From Synechococcus sp. Tobar12-5m-g (GTDB lineage: Bacteria; Cyanobacteriota; Cyanobacteriia; PCC-6307; Cyanobiaceae), in contig NZ_JAGQBB010000006.1 of NCBI RefSeq assembly GCF_024345415.1, forward strand, positions 1 to 64,000: DNA of 64,000 bases. Direction: 5' to 3'. Both the position numbers and the translations under genes were made by a program. Positions 17,093-25,168 of the stretch are shown one piece after another (within the stretch, counting starts at the first letter, position 1; every line of letters begins with the position of its first letter). The notes beneath the pieces were generated by a model. The model searched no databases. It saw only the letters and a list, made by a program, of their open reading frames with translations, and was not told the origin of the DNA.

Positions 17093-19117
17093 TCAGCGGT
17101 GTGGGGACAGGGAGACCGGCAGCGCACCGGGCCTGGGCGGTAGCCGAACCGTTTCGCGGCTGATCGCGCCGTTGGCCCCGAGCGCCTCGAGGTAGCCCAG
17201 GGGATCGCCGGGGTCGAGCGTTTGCACTCCGAACGGCTGCAGCACGCTGGGTGCCCGGCTCTCGAGCGGCAGGCCAAGGGAGCCGGCGGCTTCGGCGTAG
17301 AGGTCGGGACGCTGCACCCGCTCGATCACCTCCTCCCAGTTGAGCGGGAAGGGGCTGATGCCCCAGCGGGCCAGCTGGGTGAGGATCCAGGTGGCGTCGC
17401 CAGGGTCGGGCGGGTTGATGTGGGCCCCGTAGAAGCGGACGAACTCCGGCATCGGTTGTGGTTCGCCGAGGCCCCGGTCGAAGGGGCCGATCAGGCCTGG
17501 CCGCAGCAGGGCCGCATCGGTGCCGACATACTCCCGGCGGGCCAGCAGCTCGCAGAGATCGTCGCGGTTGGCGGGATCGTCGCAGTAGCGGCAGGCTTCG
17601 ATCAGGGATTTGATCAGGGCCTGGTGGGTGAGCGGGTGGGCGGCTGCCCAGTCTTCGCGGACGCCCAGCACCTTTTCGCAGTGGCCGTTCCAGAGCTCCA
17701 TATCGGTGGCAATCACCGTGCCCAGCCCTTCTTGCACGGCGCGGCTGTTCCATGGCTCCCCGACACAAAAGCCGTCGATGCTGCCGGCCTTGAGGGTGGC
17801 CACCATCTGGGGCGGTGGAATCACGATCAGCTCCACATCCCGCCCGGGTTCGATGCCACCGGAGGCCAGCCAGGCCCGCAGGATCAGGTTGTGCATCGAG
17901 GCGGGATGCACCATGGCCAGCACGGGCTTCCTGCCAGGATTGGCGACGATCCAGCCCTTGAGGTCAGCCAGGCTGTCCACCCCGGCCTCGTGGAAGCGGC
18001 GGTGCAGCGTGATCGCATTGCCGTTGCGCGAGAGGGTGAGAGCCGTCAGCACGGGCAAAGGCTGCTGTCCGCCACTGCCCAGGGTCATGGCCAGGGGCAT
18101 TCCCGCCACCATCTGGCCCGCATCCAGCACCTTCTGGCGAATGTTGGTTTCGAGGGTCTTCCAGTTCGTTTCACGCCGCAACGTCACCTGATCCAGGCCG
18201 TATTTGGCGAAGTAGCCCCGCTCCTGGGCCACCACCAGGGGGGCGCAATCGGTGAGCGGGATGAAACCGATCTCCAGGTTCACCTTCTCAAGGGTGTTGG
18301 CGGCGATGGCGCTGGCGGGATTGAGGCGTTGGCGCCTGGCCAGGCGCTGCTGATTGAGGAACTGCACCACCTCGCCTCGCTGGGCGTAATAGGTGGGATG
18401 CGCTGCGGCAGAGAGATGGGTGCGGGGGCGGGGCAGGTCCACCTGGATGATCTGGCCGATGTAGGCCTCCGGGCCATTGGTCATCAGCACAACGCGATCG
18501 GAGAGCAGCAACGCCTCATCGACGTCGTGGGTGACCATCACCGTGGTGACCTTGGCCTCCTCACAGATTCGCATCAGCTGCTCCTGGAGATTGCCGCGGG
18601 TGAGGGCATCGAGGGCCCCGAACGGCTCGTCGAGCAGCAGCAATTTGGGGCGCAGTGCCAGGGCGCGGGCAATCGCCACCCGCTGCTTCATGCCACCGGA
18701 GATTTCGGAGGGAAACTTATCGGCTGCCGCCTTGAGACCCACCAGCTTGATGTGGTGGTCGATGATCGATTCCCGCTCGGCCAGGCTTCTGGACGCCATC
18801 ACGTTGTTGACGGCCAGGGCGATGTTCTGACGCACCGTTTTCCAGGGCAGCAAGGAATAGTTCTGAAACACCACCATCCGGTCCGGCCCCGGATCGGTGA
18901 CCTGGCGCCCCGCCATCAGGATGCCGCCCTCTGTGGCCTGGGTGAGGCCGGCCAGCAGGTTGAGCAGGGTCGACTTGCCACAGCCCGAGTGGCCCACCAG
19001 GGAGACGAACTCACCCTCGGCGATGTCAAGGAAGACATCCTTCAGGGCGACGTAACGTCCACCGTCGCGGAGGGTGAAACTGTGGGTGACGTTGTCGACC
19101 GTGCAGAGGGCAGGCAT
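17093..19117 (-). CDS. nrtC: Nitrate ABC transporter ATP-binding protein NrtC with regulatory NrtA-like domain
   Basis: ATPase fused to a substrate-binding-like regulatory domain. ATG 19117 gives 674 residues. The first ~255 form the ABC domain (GHSGCGKST, FQNYSLLPWKTV, EISGGMKQR, LLLLDEPFGALD, MVTHDVDEA). After a linker the rest is homologous to NrtA: IGFIPLTDCAPLVVAQERGY, then IPPPQMVATLKAGSIDGFCV. In other cyanobacteria this C-terminal domain is needed for ammonium-promoted inhibition of nitrate uptake. The gene lies two bases from nrtB. Confidence 0.95.
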   Translation of the reverse strand: MPALCTVDNVTHSFTLRDGGRYVALKDVFLDIAEGEFVSLVGHSGCGKSTLLNLLAGLTQATEGGILMAGRQVTDPGPDRMVVFQNYSLLPWKTVRQNIALAVNNVMASRSLAERESIIDHHIKLVGLKAAADKFPSEISGGMKQRVAIARALALRPKLLLLDEPFGALDALTRGNLQEQLMRICEEAKVTTVMVTHDVDEALLLSDRVVLMTNGPEAYIGQIIQVDLPRPRTHLSAAAHPTYYAQRGEVVQFLNQQRLARRQRLNPASAIAANTLEKVNLEIGFIPLTDCAPLVVAQERGYFAKYGLDQVTLRRETNWKTLETNIRQKVLDAGQMVAGMPLAMTLGSGGQQPLPVLTALTLSRNGNAITLHRRFHEAGVDSLADLKGWIVANPGRKPVLAMVHPASMHNLILRAWLASGGIEPGRDVELIVIPPPQMVATLKAGSIDGFCVGEPWNSRAVQEGLGTVIATDMELWNGHCEKVLGVREDWAAAHPLTHQALIKSLIEACRYCDDPANRDDLCELLARREYVGTDAALLRPGLIGPFDRGLGEPQPMPEFVRFYGAHINPPDPGDATWILTQLARWGISPFPLNWEEVIERVQRPDLYAEAAGSLGLPLESRAPSVLQPFGVQTLDPGDPLGYLEALGANGAISRETVRLPPRPGALPVSLSPHR

Positions 19118-19119
19118 GG

Positions 19120-19962
19120 CTACTGAACCCCCCGGGCGGCCTTGCGGCCCAGCCAGGCCACCAGCCGATCCAGGGCCAGGCCCACCAGCCCCACGTAGAC
19201 GATCGCCAACAGGATCTGGCTGGTGCTGCTGTCCCCACCTGCGTTGTAGGCGTCCCAGATGAAGAAGCCGATCCCACCGTCGGCCTTGAGCATCTCGGCC
19301 GCCACGATCGCCAGCCAGGCCAGGCCCACGGCGATACGCAGACCGGTGAAAACATAGGGCGCCGTTGCTGGAATGACGATCTCCCAGATGTAGCTCCGCT
19401 TGCTCAGCCGCAGCACTTTGGCCACGTTGGTGTAGTCCTGAGGGATCTCGAGGATGCCGGCGGCGGTGTTGATCACGATCGGCCACACGGCCGTGACGAA
19501 GATCACGAAGACCGCCGCCACGTCCGCCTGCTGGAACAGCAACAGGGAGATCGGCAGCCAGGCCAGGGGCGGCACCGTGCGCAGCACCTGGATCAGGGGA
19601 TCGAAGCCGCGGCGGATGAAGCCGTTGAGGCCCAGGGCCAGGCCGGCAGCGATGCCGATCACGGCAGCCAGGCTGTAGCCGATCGCCACCCGCTGCAGGG
19701 AGATCAGGATCTGCCAGCCCAGCCCCTTGGCCGTGCCGCCATCGTCATAGAAGGGCCGGCTGATGTAGGGATTCCAGGTCTGGGTGACCACCTCGATCGG
19801 TCCGGGGAAACCGCCACCGCCGATGCTGGCCAGCACTTGCCAGAGCAGCAGGGTGAGCCCGGTGCAGACCAGGGGGGCCTTGATCTGGCGGGCGAGCGGT
19901 GAGCGCAGCCAGGCGTTGGCCGGGCGCTTCCGCTGTTGTGAGGGAACGGTGGCCGTGATCAT
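19120..19962 (-). CDS. nrtB: Nitrate ABC transporter permease NrtB
   Basis: Membrane-spanning subunit of the NrtABCD importer. ATG 19962 gives 280 residues with about six hydrophobic segments after a basic N-terminus (QQRKRPANAW). The binding-protein-dependent permease (EAA) loop reads KVLRLSKRSYIWEIVIPATA. The frame is open 22 codons further upstream but that part is Pro/Ser-rich. It is immediately upstream of nrtC and 90 bases downstream of nrtA. Confidence 0.94.
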   Translation of the reverse strand: MITATVPSQQRKRPANAWLRSPLARQIKAPLVCTGLTLLLWQVLASIGGGGFPGPIEVVTQTWNPYISRPFYDDGGTAKGLGWQILISLQRVAIGYSLAAVIGIAAGLALGLNGFIRRGFDPLIQVLRTVPPLAWLPISLLLFQQADVAAVFVIFVTAVWPIVINTAAGILEIPQDYTNVAKVLRLSKRSYIWEIVIPATAPYVFTGLRIAVGLAWLAIVAAEMLKADGGIGFFIWDAYNAGGDSSTSQILLAIVYVGLVGLALDRLVAWLGRKAARGVQ

Positions 19963-20052
19963 CGGGGCGATGGGGCGGGAAGGGGTCTTGAGAAGGGTTG
20001 TGGAGCCCTGGCCGGAGCCAGGGTCCACAGCGGAGCCAGGGGCTCGGGAGCC

Positions 20053-21360
20053 CTATTGGAGGGCCTTGAACTTGAGGGCCTTGAGGTAGGCCTGGGGGTT
20101 GTTCGCATCGAACTTCACCCCGTCGAAGAACACCTCCACACCGCGGGAGTCGCCGGAGGGGATCTCCTTGTATCCATTCTCCTTGGCCGCCTTGCGCCAG
20201 AGGTCCGAGCGGTTCACCTTGGCGACCAGCGCCTTGATGTTGGTGGTTTTCGGCAGGTAGCCCCAGCGGATGTTCTCGGTCACGAACCAGGTGTCATGGC
20301 TCTTGTAGGGGAAGGAGGCGTTGCTCTGGAAGAACAGCATCTTGTAGGGCGAGTTGGTCACCTTGCGGCCATCGCCGTAGTCAACGGTCCCCTGCAGTCG
20401 CGGCAGCAGGTCATCGACGCTCGCCTTGACGTACTTGTCCTGGGCCAGGATCGTGGCCAGCTCTTTTGTGTTGGCCGGGTTGTCGGCCCACTTCTGGGCC
20501 TGCTGCACCGCCATCAGCAGCCGCAGGGAGGCGTTGGGGTTTTTCTTGACCCAGTCGGAGCGCATCGAGAACGCTTTCTCGGGGTGCTGCTTCCAGATTT
20601 CGCCGGTCTGGAGAACGGTGTAGCCAAGCTTCTTGTTGACCAGCCGCTCGTTCCAGGGTTCGCCCACGCAGAACACATCCATGGTGTTCGACTGCATGTT
20701 GGCCACCATCTGCGGCGGTGGGATCACCACGATGTCGACGTCCTTGTTGGGATCAACGCCATTGGCGGCCAGCCAATAGCGCATCCAGAGGTCGTGGGTG
20801 CCGCCGGGGAAGGTGACGGCCGCCTTGAACTTGTCGCCGGTCTTGTTCTTCTTGTCGATCACGCTCTCCAGGTTGGCGCTCTTCACCTTGAACTTGGCCG
20901 GCAGGAAGGCCTTGGAGGCGGAGAGGCCCTGCCCTTGGGTGTTGAGGCGGGCCAGGATGCTGATCGGCACCGGTTGGCGACTTTTGGCGATGGCTCCCGT
21001 GGTGAGCAGGTAGGCCATCGGCGTGAGCAGGTGGGCGCCATCGATGCCGCCGCGTCCACCGCCCAGTTCCAGGTTGTCCCGGGTGACAGCCCAGGAGGTC
21101 TGCTTCTTCAGGTTGACCCCGGTCATGCCTTCTTTGGCGAAGAATCCCTTTTCCTTGGCGATGATCAGCGGGGCCGCATCGGTGAGGGCAATGAAGCCCA
21201 GATCCACCTCGGTGGTTTCGGCTTTGCCGGGTGCCGCCAGGGCCGGAATCGGCGCCAGGGCCATTGATCCGACCAGGCCGAGGCCAAGGCCGAAGGCGGT
21301 GGTTCCGGCGGTACTGCACAGCAAAAATTGGCGCCGAGAGAAGTGCGTCATCAAAGACAT
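20053..21360 (-). CDS. nrtA: Nitrate ABC transporter substrate-binding protein NrtA
   Basis: Extracytoplasmic nitrate/nitrite-binding protein. ATG 21360 gives 435 residues; a second ATG is three codons later. The N-terminus has a twin-arginine motif (SRRQFLL) and a hydrophobic stretch up to PIPALAAP, so Tat export or a membrane anchor is likely. Family blocks follow: VDLGFIALTDAAPLIIAKEK, IPPPQMVANMQSNTMDVFCV, then GEPWNERL. The frame continues upstream to 21459 without a credible start. An NtcA-like site lies 127 bases upstream. Confidence 0.95.
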   Translation of the reverse strand: MSLMTHFSRRQFLLCSTAGTTAFGLGLGLVGSMALAPIPALAAPGKAETTEVDLGFIALTDAAPLIIAKEKGFFAKEGMTGVNLKKQTSWAVTRDNLELGGGRGGIDGAHLLTPMAYLLTTGAIAKSRQPVPISILARLNTQGQGLSASKAFLPAKFKVKSANLESVIDKKNKTGDKFKAAVTFPGGTHDLWMRYWLAANGVDPNKDVDIVVIPPPQMVANMQSNTMDVFCVGEPWNERLVNKKLGYTVLQTGEIWKQHPEKAFSMRSDWVKKNPNASLRLLMAVQQAQKWADNPANTKELATILAQDKYVKASVDDLLPRLQGTVDYGDGRKVTNSPYKMLFFQSNASFPYKSHDTWFVTENIRWGYLPKTTNIKALVAKVNRSDLWRKAAKENGYKEIPSGDSRGVEVFFDGVKFDANNPQAYLKALKFKALQ

Positions 21361-21486
21361 TCGTGGTTGGCAGTGTGCATTCGGTCTGGCTTCAGAACGC
21401 GGCGACCAGAACCGGCGATCAACGATCGCGTTGGCGCACAGGCTGACCAACTCATTCACAACACCACATTGAGCGGCCGCTGCAGA

Positions 21487-21500
21487 GTGATGGTTGTTAC
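21487..21500 (-). promoter_or_regulatory. NtcA-like site upstream of nrtA (one mismatch)
   Basis: Read on the minus strand the element is GTA-ACAACCAT-CAC. It fits the minimal GT-N10-AC rule and differs from GTA-N8-TAC at one base. It lies about 127 bases before the nrtA start and touches the last bases of the nitrate-reductase-associated-protein gene. No convincing -10 hexamer follows at the usual distance. Confidence 0.4.
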
Positions 21501-21967
21501 GAACAGTCTGGATTGGTCAGGAACTCCGCAAGCGCATGGGGGAGATTGCGGTGCTCATGGCCCGGATGGCTGAGCTTCACCAGCGTGAACCGCTGCAGTT
21601 CATCAAGTCCCTGCCACTGCTGAGGCAGGAGGGAGGCGCCGATCTGGGCGCAGGCGGCCGCCAGCATCGGTGGAATCGCCTCCCCCTGCTGCCAACTGGC
21701 GCCCCGGGCCGGCTCGATCGCCTTCGCCGGTCCATCCGCCAGGGCCGCCGTGCGCTCCAGCAACCAGGCCCGCAGGCTCGCCGTCGCCTCGGCATCGTCG
21801 CCCCAGGCCAGCAGTTGCCGGCGCTCCTGGGGTTCCAGGGCCGCCCATTGGCTCAGCTTGAGCTTGACCCCCGCCAGGTCGAGCTTGCGCCGCACGGCCA
21901 TCGGCAGGCAGCGGAGGTTGCCGCTGAACTCGGCCTCGAAGCGGAAGCAGTTGTCGTGCAGGCTCAT
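21497..21967 (-). CDS. Nitrate reductase associated protein
   Basis: Belongs to the small cyanobacterial family annotated as nitrate-reductase-associated protein (Nitr_red_assoc), always near nitrate assimilation genes; its biochemical role is not settled. The 156 residues show FRFEAEFSGNLRCLPMAVRR at the N-terminus, then KLDLAGVKLKLSQWAAL and the C-terminal LQRFTLVKLSHPGHEHRNL, all family signatures. Cytosolic, no membrane segment. It overlaps the TrpD-like gene by four bases (ATGA) and precedes nrtA by 136 bases. Confidence 0.9.
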   Translation of the reverse strand: MSLHDNCFRFEAEFSGNLRCLPMAVRRKLDLAGVKLKLSQWAALEPQERRQLLAWGDDAEATASLRAWLLERTAALADGPAKAIEPARGASWQQGEAIPPMLAAACAQIGASLLPQQWQGLDELQRFTLVKLSHPGHEHRNLPHALAEFLTNPDCS

Positions 21968-22992
21968 GCCGCCAGGGTGGCCCTTCGGGCCTCTCCGGCG
22001 TGGGCCTTCAGCAGGGCTCCAGCCTGCTCCAGCGCCCCTTCCAGGTGCTCGAAACTCCCGCTCTGCCAGAGAATCGCAGCCAGGTTCCAGCGCACGGCAT
22101 CCAGCAGTGGGCCCTCCCCCACCAGGGCCGCTCGGGCCTGGTGGGTCCAGGTGGTCAGGTCAAGCCAGGGCACCTCGTCACTGGTGATGCCATGGTCGCG
22201 GGGGTGAAGGATCACCCGCTCCACCTGGCCATGGCGCACCCGGGCGGTGATGCCGGCCCTCGTGGTGGGGAGGTCGGTGGAGCCCTCCAGACCCTTGACC
22301 GTGTAGAGATCGGTTTCGCCGGCGGCCGCGAGGGCCTCCCAGGCCCGGGTTTCCGTGGGCGGATGCACGAAGCCGCTGATCAGCAGATGCTGGCCCTGAT
22401 GGGGGGTCCAGAGCAGTTCCAGGCTGGCCACCGGGGGCCGCTTGCCGATCTCATCGCGCACCGGCAGCAGCCGTTCGGCGGCGGCGAAGTGCTCGGGCTG
22501 GTGGGTGAGGGCGAGATCGTGGCGATCGAGCCGCCCCTGCACCTCCAGCAGGCTGAGGCCGCGCCACTCGATTCCAAGGGCGGCGAACAGCTCCGCCAGG
22601 GTGATGCCGTACTTCACGGGCATCGGCGAGCCGCCGTGCAGCACCACCGGCTGGCCGTTGGCGGCCAGCAGCAGGGCCAGCAGCGGCAGCAGCGGCGCGG
22701 TGCGGCTGCGGCCGTCGTAGGGGACGCCGAAGCAGAGGGCCCGCCGGCCTGGTGTGCGCAGCACCGGGCCGTGGGTGCGGTAGCTGTCGAGCATGCCGCT
22801 GAGTTCGATCGGGGAGGGCCGCCGGATGCGATGGGCGATCAGGAAGGCGCCGAGCTGGGCCTCCCCCACCTCGCCCTCCAGCATCAGGTCCATGGCCTCG
22901 CGCGCCTCGATCCTGCTCAGGCCTGTGCTGGTGTGCTCGCCACTGCCCACCTTGGCCAGCAACTCCCGGAAGCGCAGGGCGTCGGACGCCAT
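21964..22992 (-). CDS. Anthranilate phosphoribosyltransferase-like protein of the nitrate cluster
   Basis: Resembles TrpD (class III phosphoribosyltransferase) in length (342 residues from ATG 22992) and fold: an N-terminal helical region (RFRELLAKVGSG, AREAMDLML), then a glycine-rich strand and a large alpha/beta domain. The phosphate-binding KHGNR-type loop of real TrpD is replaced by VVLHGGSPMPVKYG, so the substrate is probably different. Such paralogues recur beside nirA in cyanobacteria. The frame can be extended to TTG 23058, but that would cover the nirA control site. Confidence 0.85.
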   Translation of the reverse strand: MASDALRFRELLAKVGSGEHTSTGLSRIEAREAMDLMLEGEVGEAQLGAFLIAHRIRRPSPIELSGMLDSYRTHGPVLRTPGRRALCFGVPYDGRSRTAPLLPLLALLLAANGQPVVLHGGSPMPVKYGITLAELFAALGIEWRGLSLLEVQGRLDRHDLALTHQPEHFAAAERLLPVRDEIGKRPPVASLELLWTPHQGQHLLISGFVHPPTETRAWEALAAAGETDLYTVKGLEGSTDLPTTRAGITARVRHGQVERVILHPRDHGITSDEVPWLDLTTWTHQARAALVGEGPLLDAVRWNLAAILWQSGSFEHLEGALEQAGALLKAHAGEARRATLAA

Positions 22993-23042
22993 GGCCGGCC
23001 TGCGCTGGGCGGCTGGGCTCGCCTCGTCAGCATGGATGTCCG

Positions 23043-23056
23043 GTAGTGGTTGCAAC
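23043..23056. promoter_or_regulatory. NtcA-like site in the divergent nirA / TrpD-like promoter region
   Basis: The sequence GTA-GTGGTTGC-AAC fits GT-N10-AC and differs from the GTA-N8-TAC consensus at one base. It lies 58 bases before the nirA ATG. A GATGAT sequence begins 22 bases after the site, a spacing like that of NtcA-activated promoters. The site is 50 bases upstream of the divergent TrpD-like gene, so it could serve both directions. Confidence 0.5.
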
Positions 23057-23114
23057 AAAGAGGAGGCGCTCCGGCCAAGATGATCAGTTACAAAACTCAG
23101 TCTCGGCTGTCATC

Positions 23115-24686
23115 ATGCCCGTTGCACAGCCTTCCCCTGGTTCCACCTCGGCTTCGGTGCCGACCAAGCGCAACAAGGTGGAGCAGGCCAAGGCCGAGTT
23201 CTGCGGGCTGGCCCTGGAGCCCCGGCTGGCGGAGCTCGGCCAGGCCGGCTGGGAATCCCTCGACGAAGCGACCCTCACCATCCATCTGAAATGGCTGGGC
23301 ATCTTCTTCAGGCCGGTCACCCCCGGGCGGTTCATGGTGCGGCTGCGGCTGCCGAATGGGCTGATCCAGGCGAACCAGCTCGAGGTGCTGGCCGAGGCGG
23401 TGGACCGCTGCGGCGACCATGGCAGCGCCGACATCACCACCCGCCAGAACCTGCAGTTGCGCGGCCTGTTGCTCGAAGACATGGCGCCCCTGGTGGCGGC
23501 GATGGGCGCGGTGGGGCTGACCAGCCGGCAGTCCGGCCATGACAACCCCCGCAACGTCACCGGCAATCCCCTGGCGGGGATCGACCCCGAGGAATTCGTG
23601 GACACCCGGCCGCTGGTGGACGCGATCCAGGACCTTCTGCTTGGTCCGGAAGGCCCGAAGAACCTGCCCCGCAAGTTCAACGTGGCCGTCGGCGGGGCCC
23701 CCGACAGCTTCCTGCTCCACAACGACCTGGCCTACCTGCCGGCACTCCACGGGGGAGAGCTGGGCTTCAGCGTGGTGGTGGGCGGTTTCTTCTCGGCCCA
23801 GCGCAACGCCCTGGCCATCCCGCTCGGCCTCTGGCTGCGCGGTGATCAGTTGCCGGAGTTCAGCCTCGCGGTGCTGCGGCACTACGAGCGCCAGGGGGAT
23901 CGGGCCAACCGCAACAAGACCCGGCTGATGTATCTGATTGATGCCCTCGGAATCGAGCGCTACCGCAGCGACGTGCTCGACACCTACGGCGAGTTCGCCG
24001 GAGCGGCGGCAGCGGCGGGGGTGCCACGCCACGATGGCTCCCACCTGGTGGAGCGCGCCCCGAGGGACATCTGCGGGGTTCATGCCCAGAAGCAGGACGG
24101 CCTCCACTGGGTGGGCCTGCATGTGCCGATGGGCCGCCTCGACGCCGCCGCGATGGCCGAGCTGGCCCGCCTGGCCCGCGCCTATGGCAGCGGCGAGTTG
24201 CGCTTCAGCGAAAGCCAGAACCTGCTGATCTGCCATGTTCCTGGCGGACGGCTGGAGGCTCTGCTGGCGGAGCCGTTGCTGCAACGGTTCCGGGTCGACC
24301 CCGGCGCCCTGGAGGCCGAGGCGGTCAGCTGCACCGGCAACCGCTACTGCAGCTTCGCCCTGATCCCCACCAAGAGCACCGCCCAGGCGGTGGTGGAGGA
24401 GCTGGAGCGGCGCCTGGAGCTGCCCCAGGCCGTTCGCACCCACTGGACCGGTTGCCCCAACGCCTGCGGCCAGCCCTACATGGGCGAAATCGGCCTGATG
24501 GGGGCCAAGGCCCGCCTGGATGGCCAGATGGTGGAGGCGGCCAAGATCTTCCTGGGCGGCTCGATGGCGGGCGACCCCCGCCTGGGCGAACTGCACGACA
24601 AGCCCGTGCCGCTCAGCCAGCTGCCTGATGTGCTCGAAGCGCTGCTGGTGGAGCGCTTCGGGGCCCACCGCCGCCCAGGCGCCTGA
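23115..24686 (+). CDS. nirA: Ferredoxin-nitrite reductase
   Basis: Six-electron reduction of nitrite to ammonium using reduced ferredoxin, with coupled siroheme and [4Fe-4S] cofactors. ATG 23115 gives 523 residues. Two ferredoxin-like nitrite/sulfite reductase repeats are visible, with the first siroheme-binding region around TTRQNLQLRG. The cluster cysteines are in VSCTGNRYCSFA and HWTGCPNACGQPY (CxxxxxC...CxxxC). No C-terminal ferredoxin extension. It is divergent from the TrpD-like/NRAP/nrt genes. Confidence 0.97.
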   Translation: MPVAQPSPGSTSASVPTKRNKVEQAKAEFCGLALEPRLAELGQAGWESLDEATLTIHLKWLGIFFRPVTPGRFMVRLRLPNGLIQANQLEVLAEAVDRCGDHGSADITTRQNLQLRGLLLEDMAPLVAAMGAVGLTSRQSGHDNPRNVTGNPLAGIDPEEFVDTRPLVDAIQDLLLGPEGPKNLPRKFNVAVGGAPDSFLLHNDLAYLPALHGGELGFSVVVGGFFSAQRNALAIPLGLWLRGDQLPEFSLAVLRHYERQGDRANRNKTRLMYLIDALGIERYRSDVLDTYGEFAGAAAAAGVPRHDGSHLVERAPRDICGVHAQKQDGLHWVGLHVPMGRLDAAAMAELARLARAYGSGELRFSESQNLLICHVPGGRLEALLAEPLLQRFRVDPGALEAEAVSCTGNRYCSFALIPTKSTAQAVVEELERRLELPQAVRTHWTGCPNACGQPYMGEIGLMGAKARLDGQMVEAAKIFLGGSMAGDPRLGELHDKPVPLSQLPDVLEALLVERFGAHRRPGA

Positions 24687-25035
24687 GCCCCGATCCCACC
24701 AGCTGGGTCCAGCGCGATCGTCTGGGGGCTGCTGCCACGTCAAGTTCGGCCAGGGCCTGCCGGTCCTCGGGATCCTGGCTCCCATAGAGCAGGCGGGTGA
24801 TCCGCTCCGGATCGATCTCCAGGGCCAGCACCTCCTGCCAGAGCCGCCCGCTCAACGCCGGGTCGGCGCGCCGGAACTGGGCATCGGCCAACTGCCGCAC
24901 CAGCTGAAAGACCAGTTGCTGTTGTTTGCGATCGGCGAAGCTGCCCGGAGCCACGCCCTGAGCTCTCACAGCAGGCGGCGGGCAGCGTGAGGGATTCGGG
25001 CTGGTCCTGTTGATGCTTGCTCTGGCTGACGTCAT
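24613..25035 (-). CDS. Hypothetical protein beside nirA
   Basis: ATG 25035 opens 140 codons. The central part (about residues 33-100), with KQQQLVFQLVRQLADAQFRR and WQEVLALEIDPERITRLLYG, looks like a genuine helical protein domain; the C-terminal third lies antisense to the last 74 bases of nirA and is low complexity. No family recognised. It is divergent from the chelatase-like gene and shares with it the intergenic region that contains a perfect NtcA-type site, so a link to nitrogen control is possible. Confidence 0.5.
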   Translation of the reverse strand: MTSARASINRTSPNPSRCPPPAVRAQGVAPGSFADRKQQQLVFQLVRQLADAQFRRADPALSGRLWQEVLALEIDPERITRLLYGSQDPEDRQALAELDVAAAPRRSRWTQLVGSGLRRLGGGGPRSAPPAALRAHQAAG

Positions 25036-25125
25036 GGCGACTGTCCTTGCGGATCCCAGGGGATCTGGGCTCCTGACTCCTTGCTAGAGCCTGAGGCAGG
25101 GGCCGGCCCGTCAATGGCACCAAAC

Positions 25126-25139
25126 GTATCAACCGCTAC
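25126..25139. promoter_or_regulatory. Perfect NtcA consensus site (GTA-N8-TAC)
   Basis: The sequence GTATCAACCGCTAC matches the NtcA consensus GTA-N8-TAC exactly. It lies 29 bases before the ATG at 25169 and about 90 bases before the divergent hypothetical gene. A TATTAC hexamer at 25155-25160 could be the -10 element, though it is closer to the site than usual. This is the best NtcA-type match found in the window. Confidence 0.65.
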
Positions 25140-25168
25140 AGGCAGGCCGCCTGCTATTACGGCCCGGA

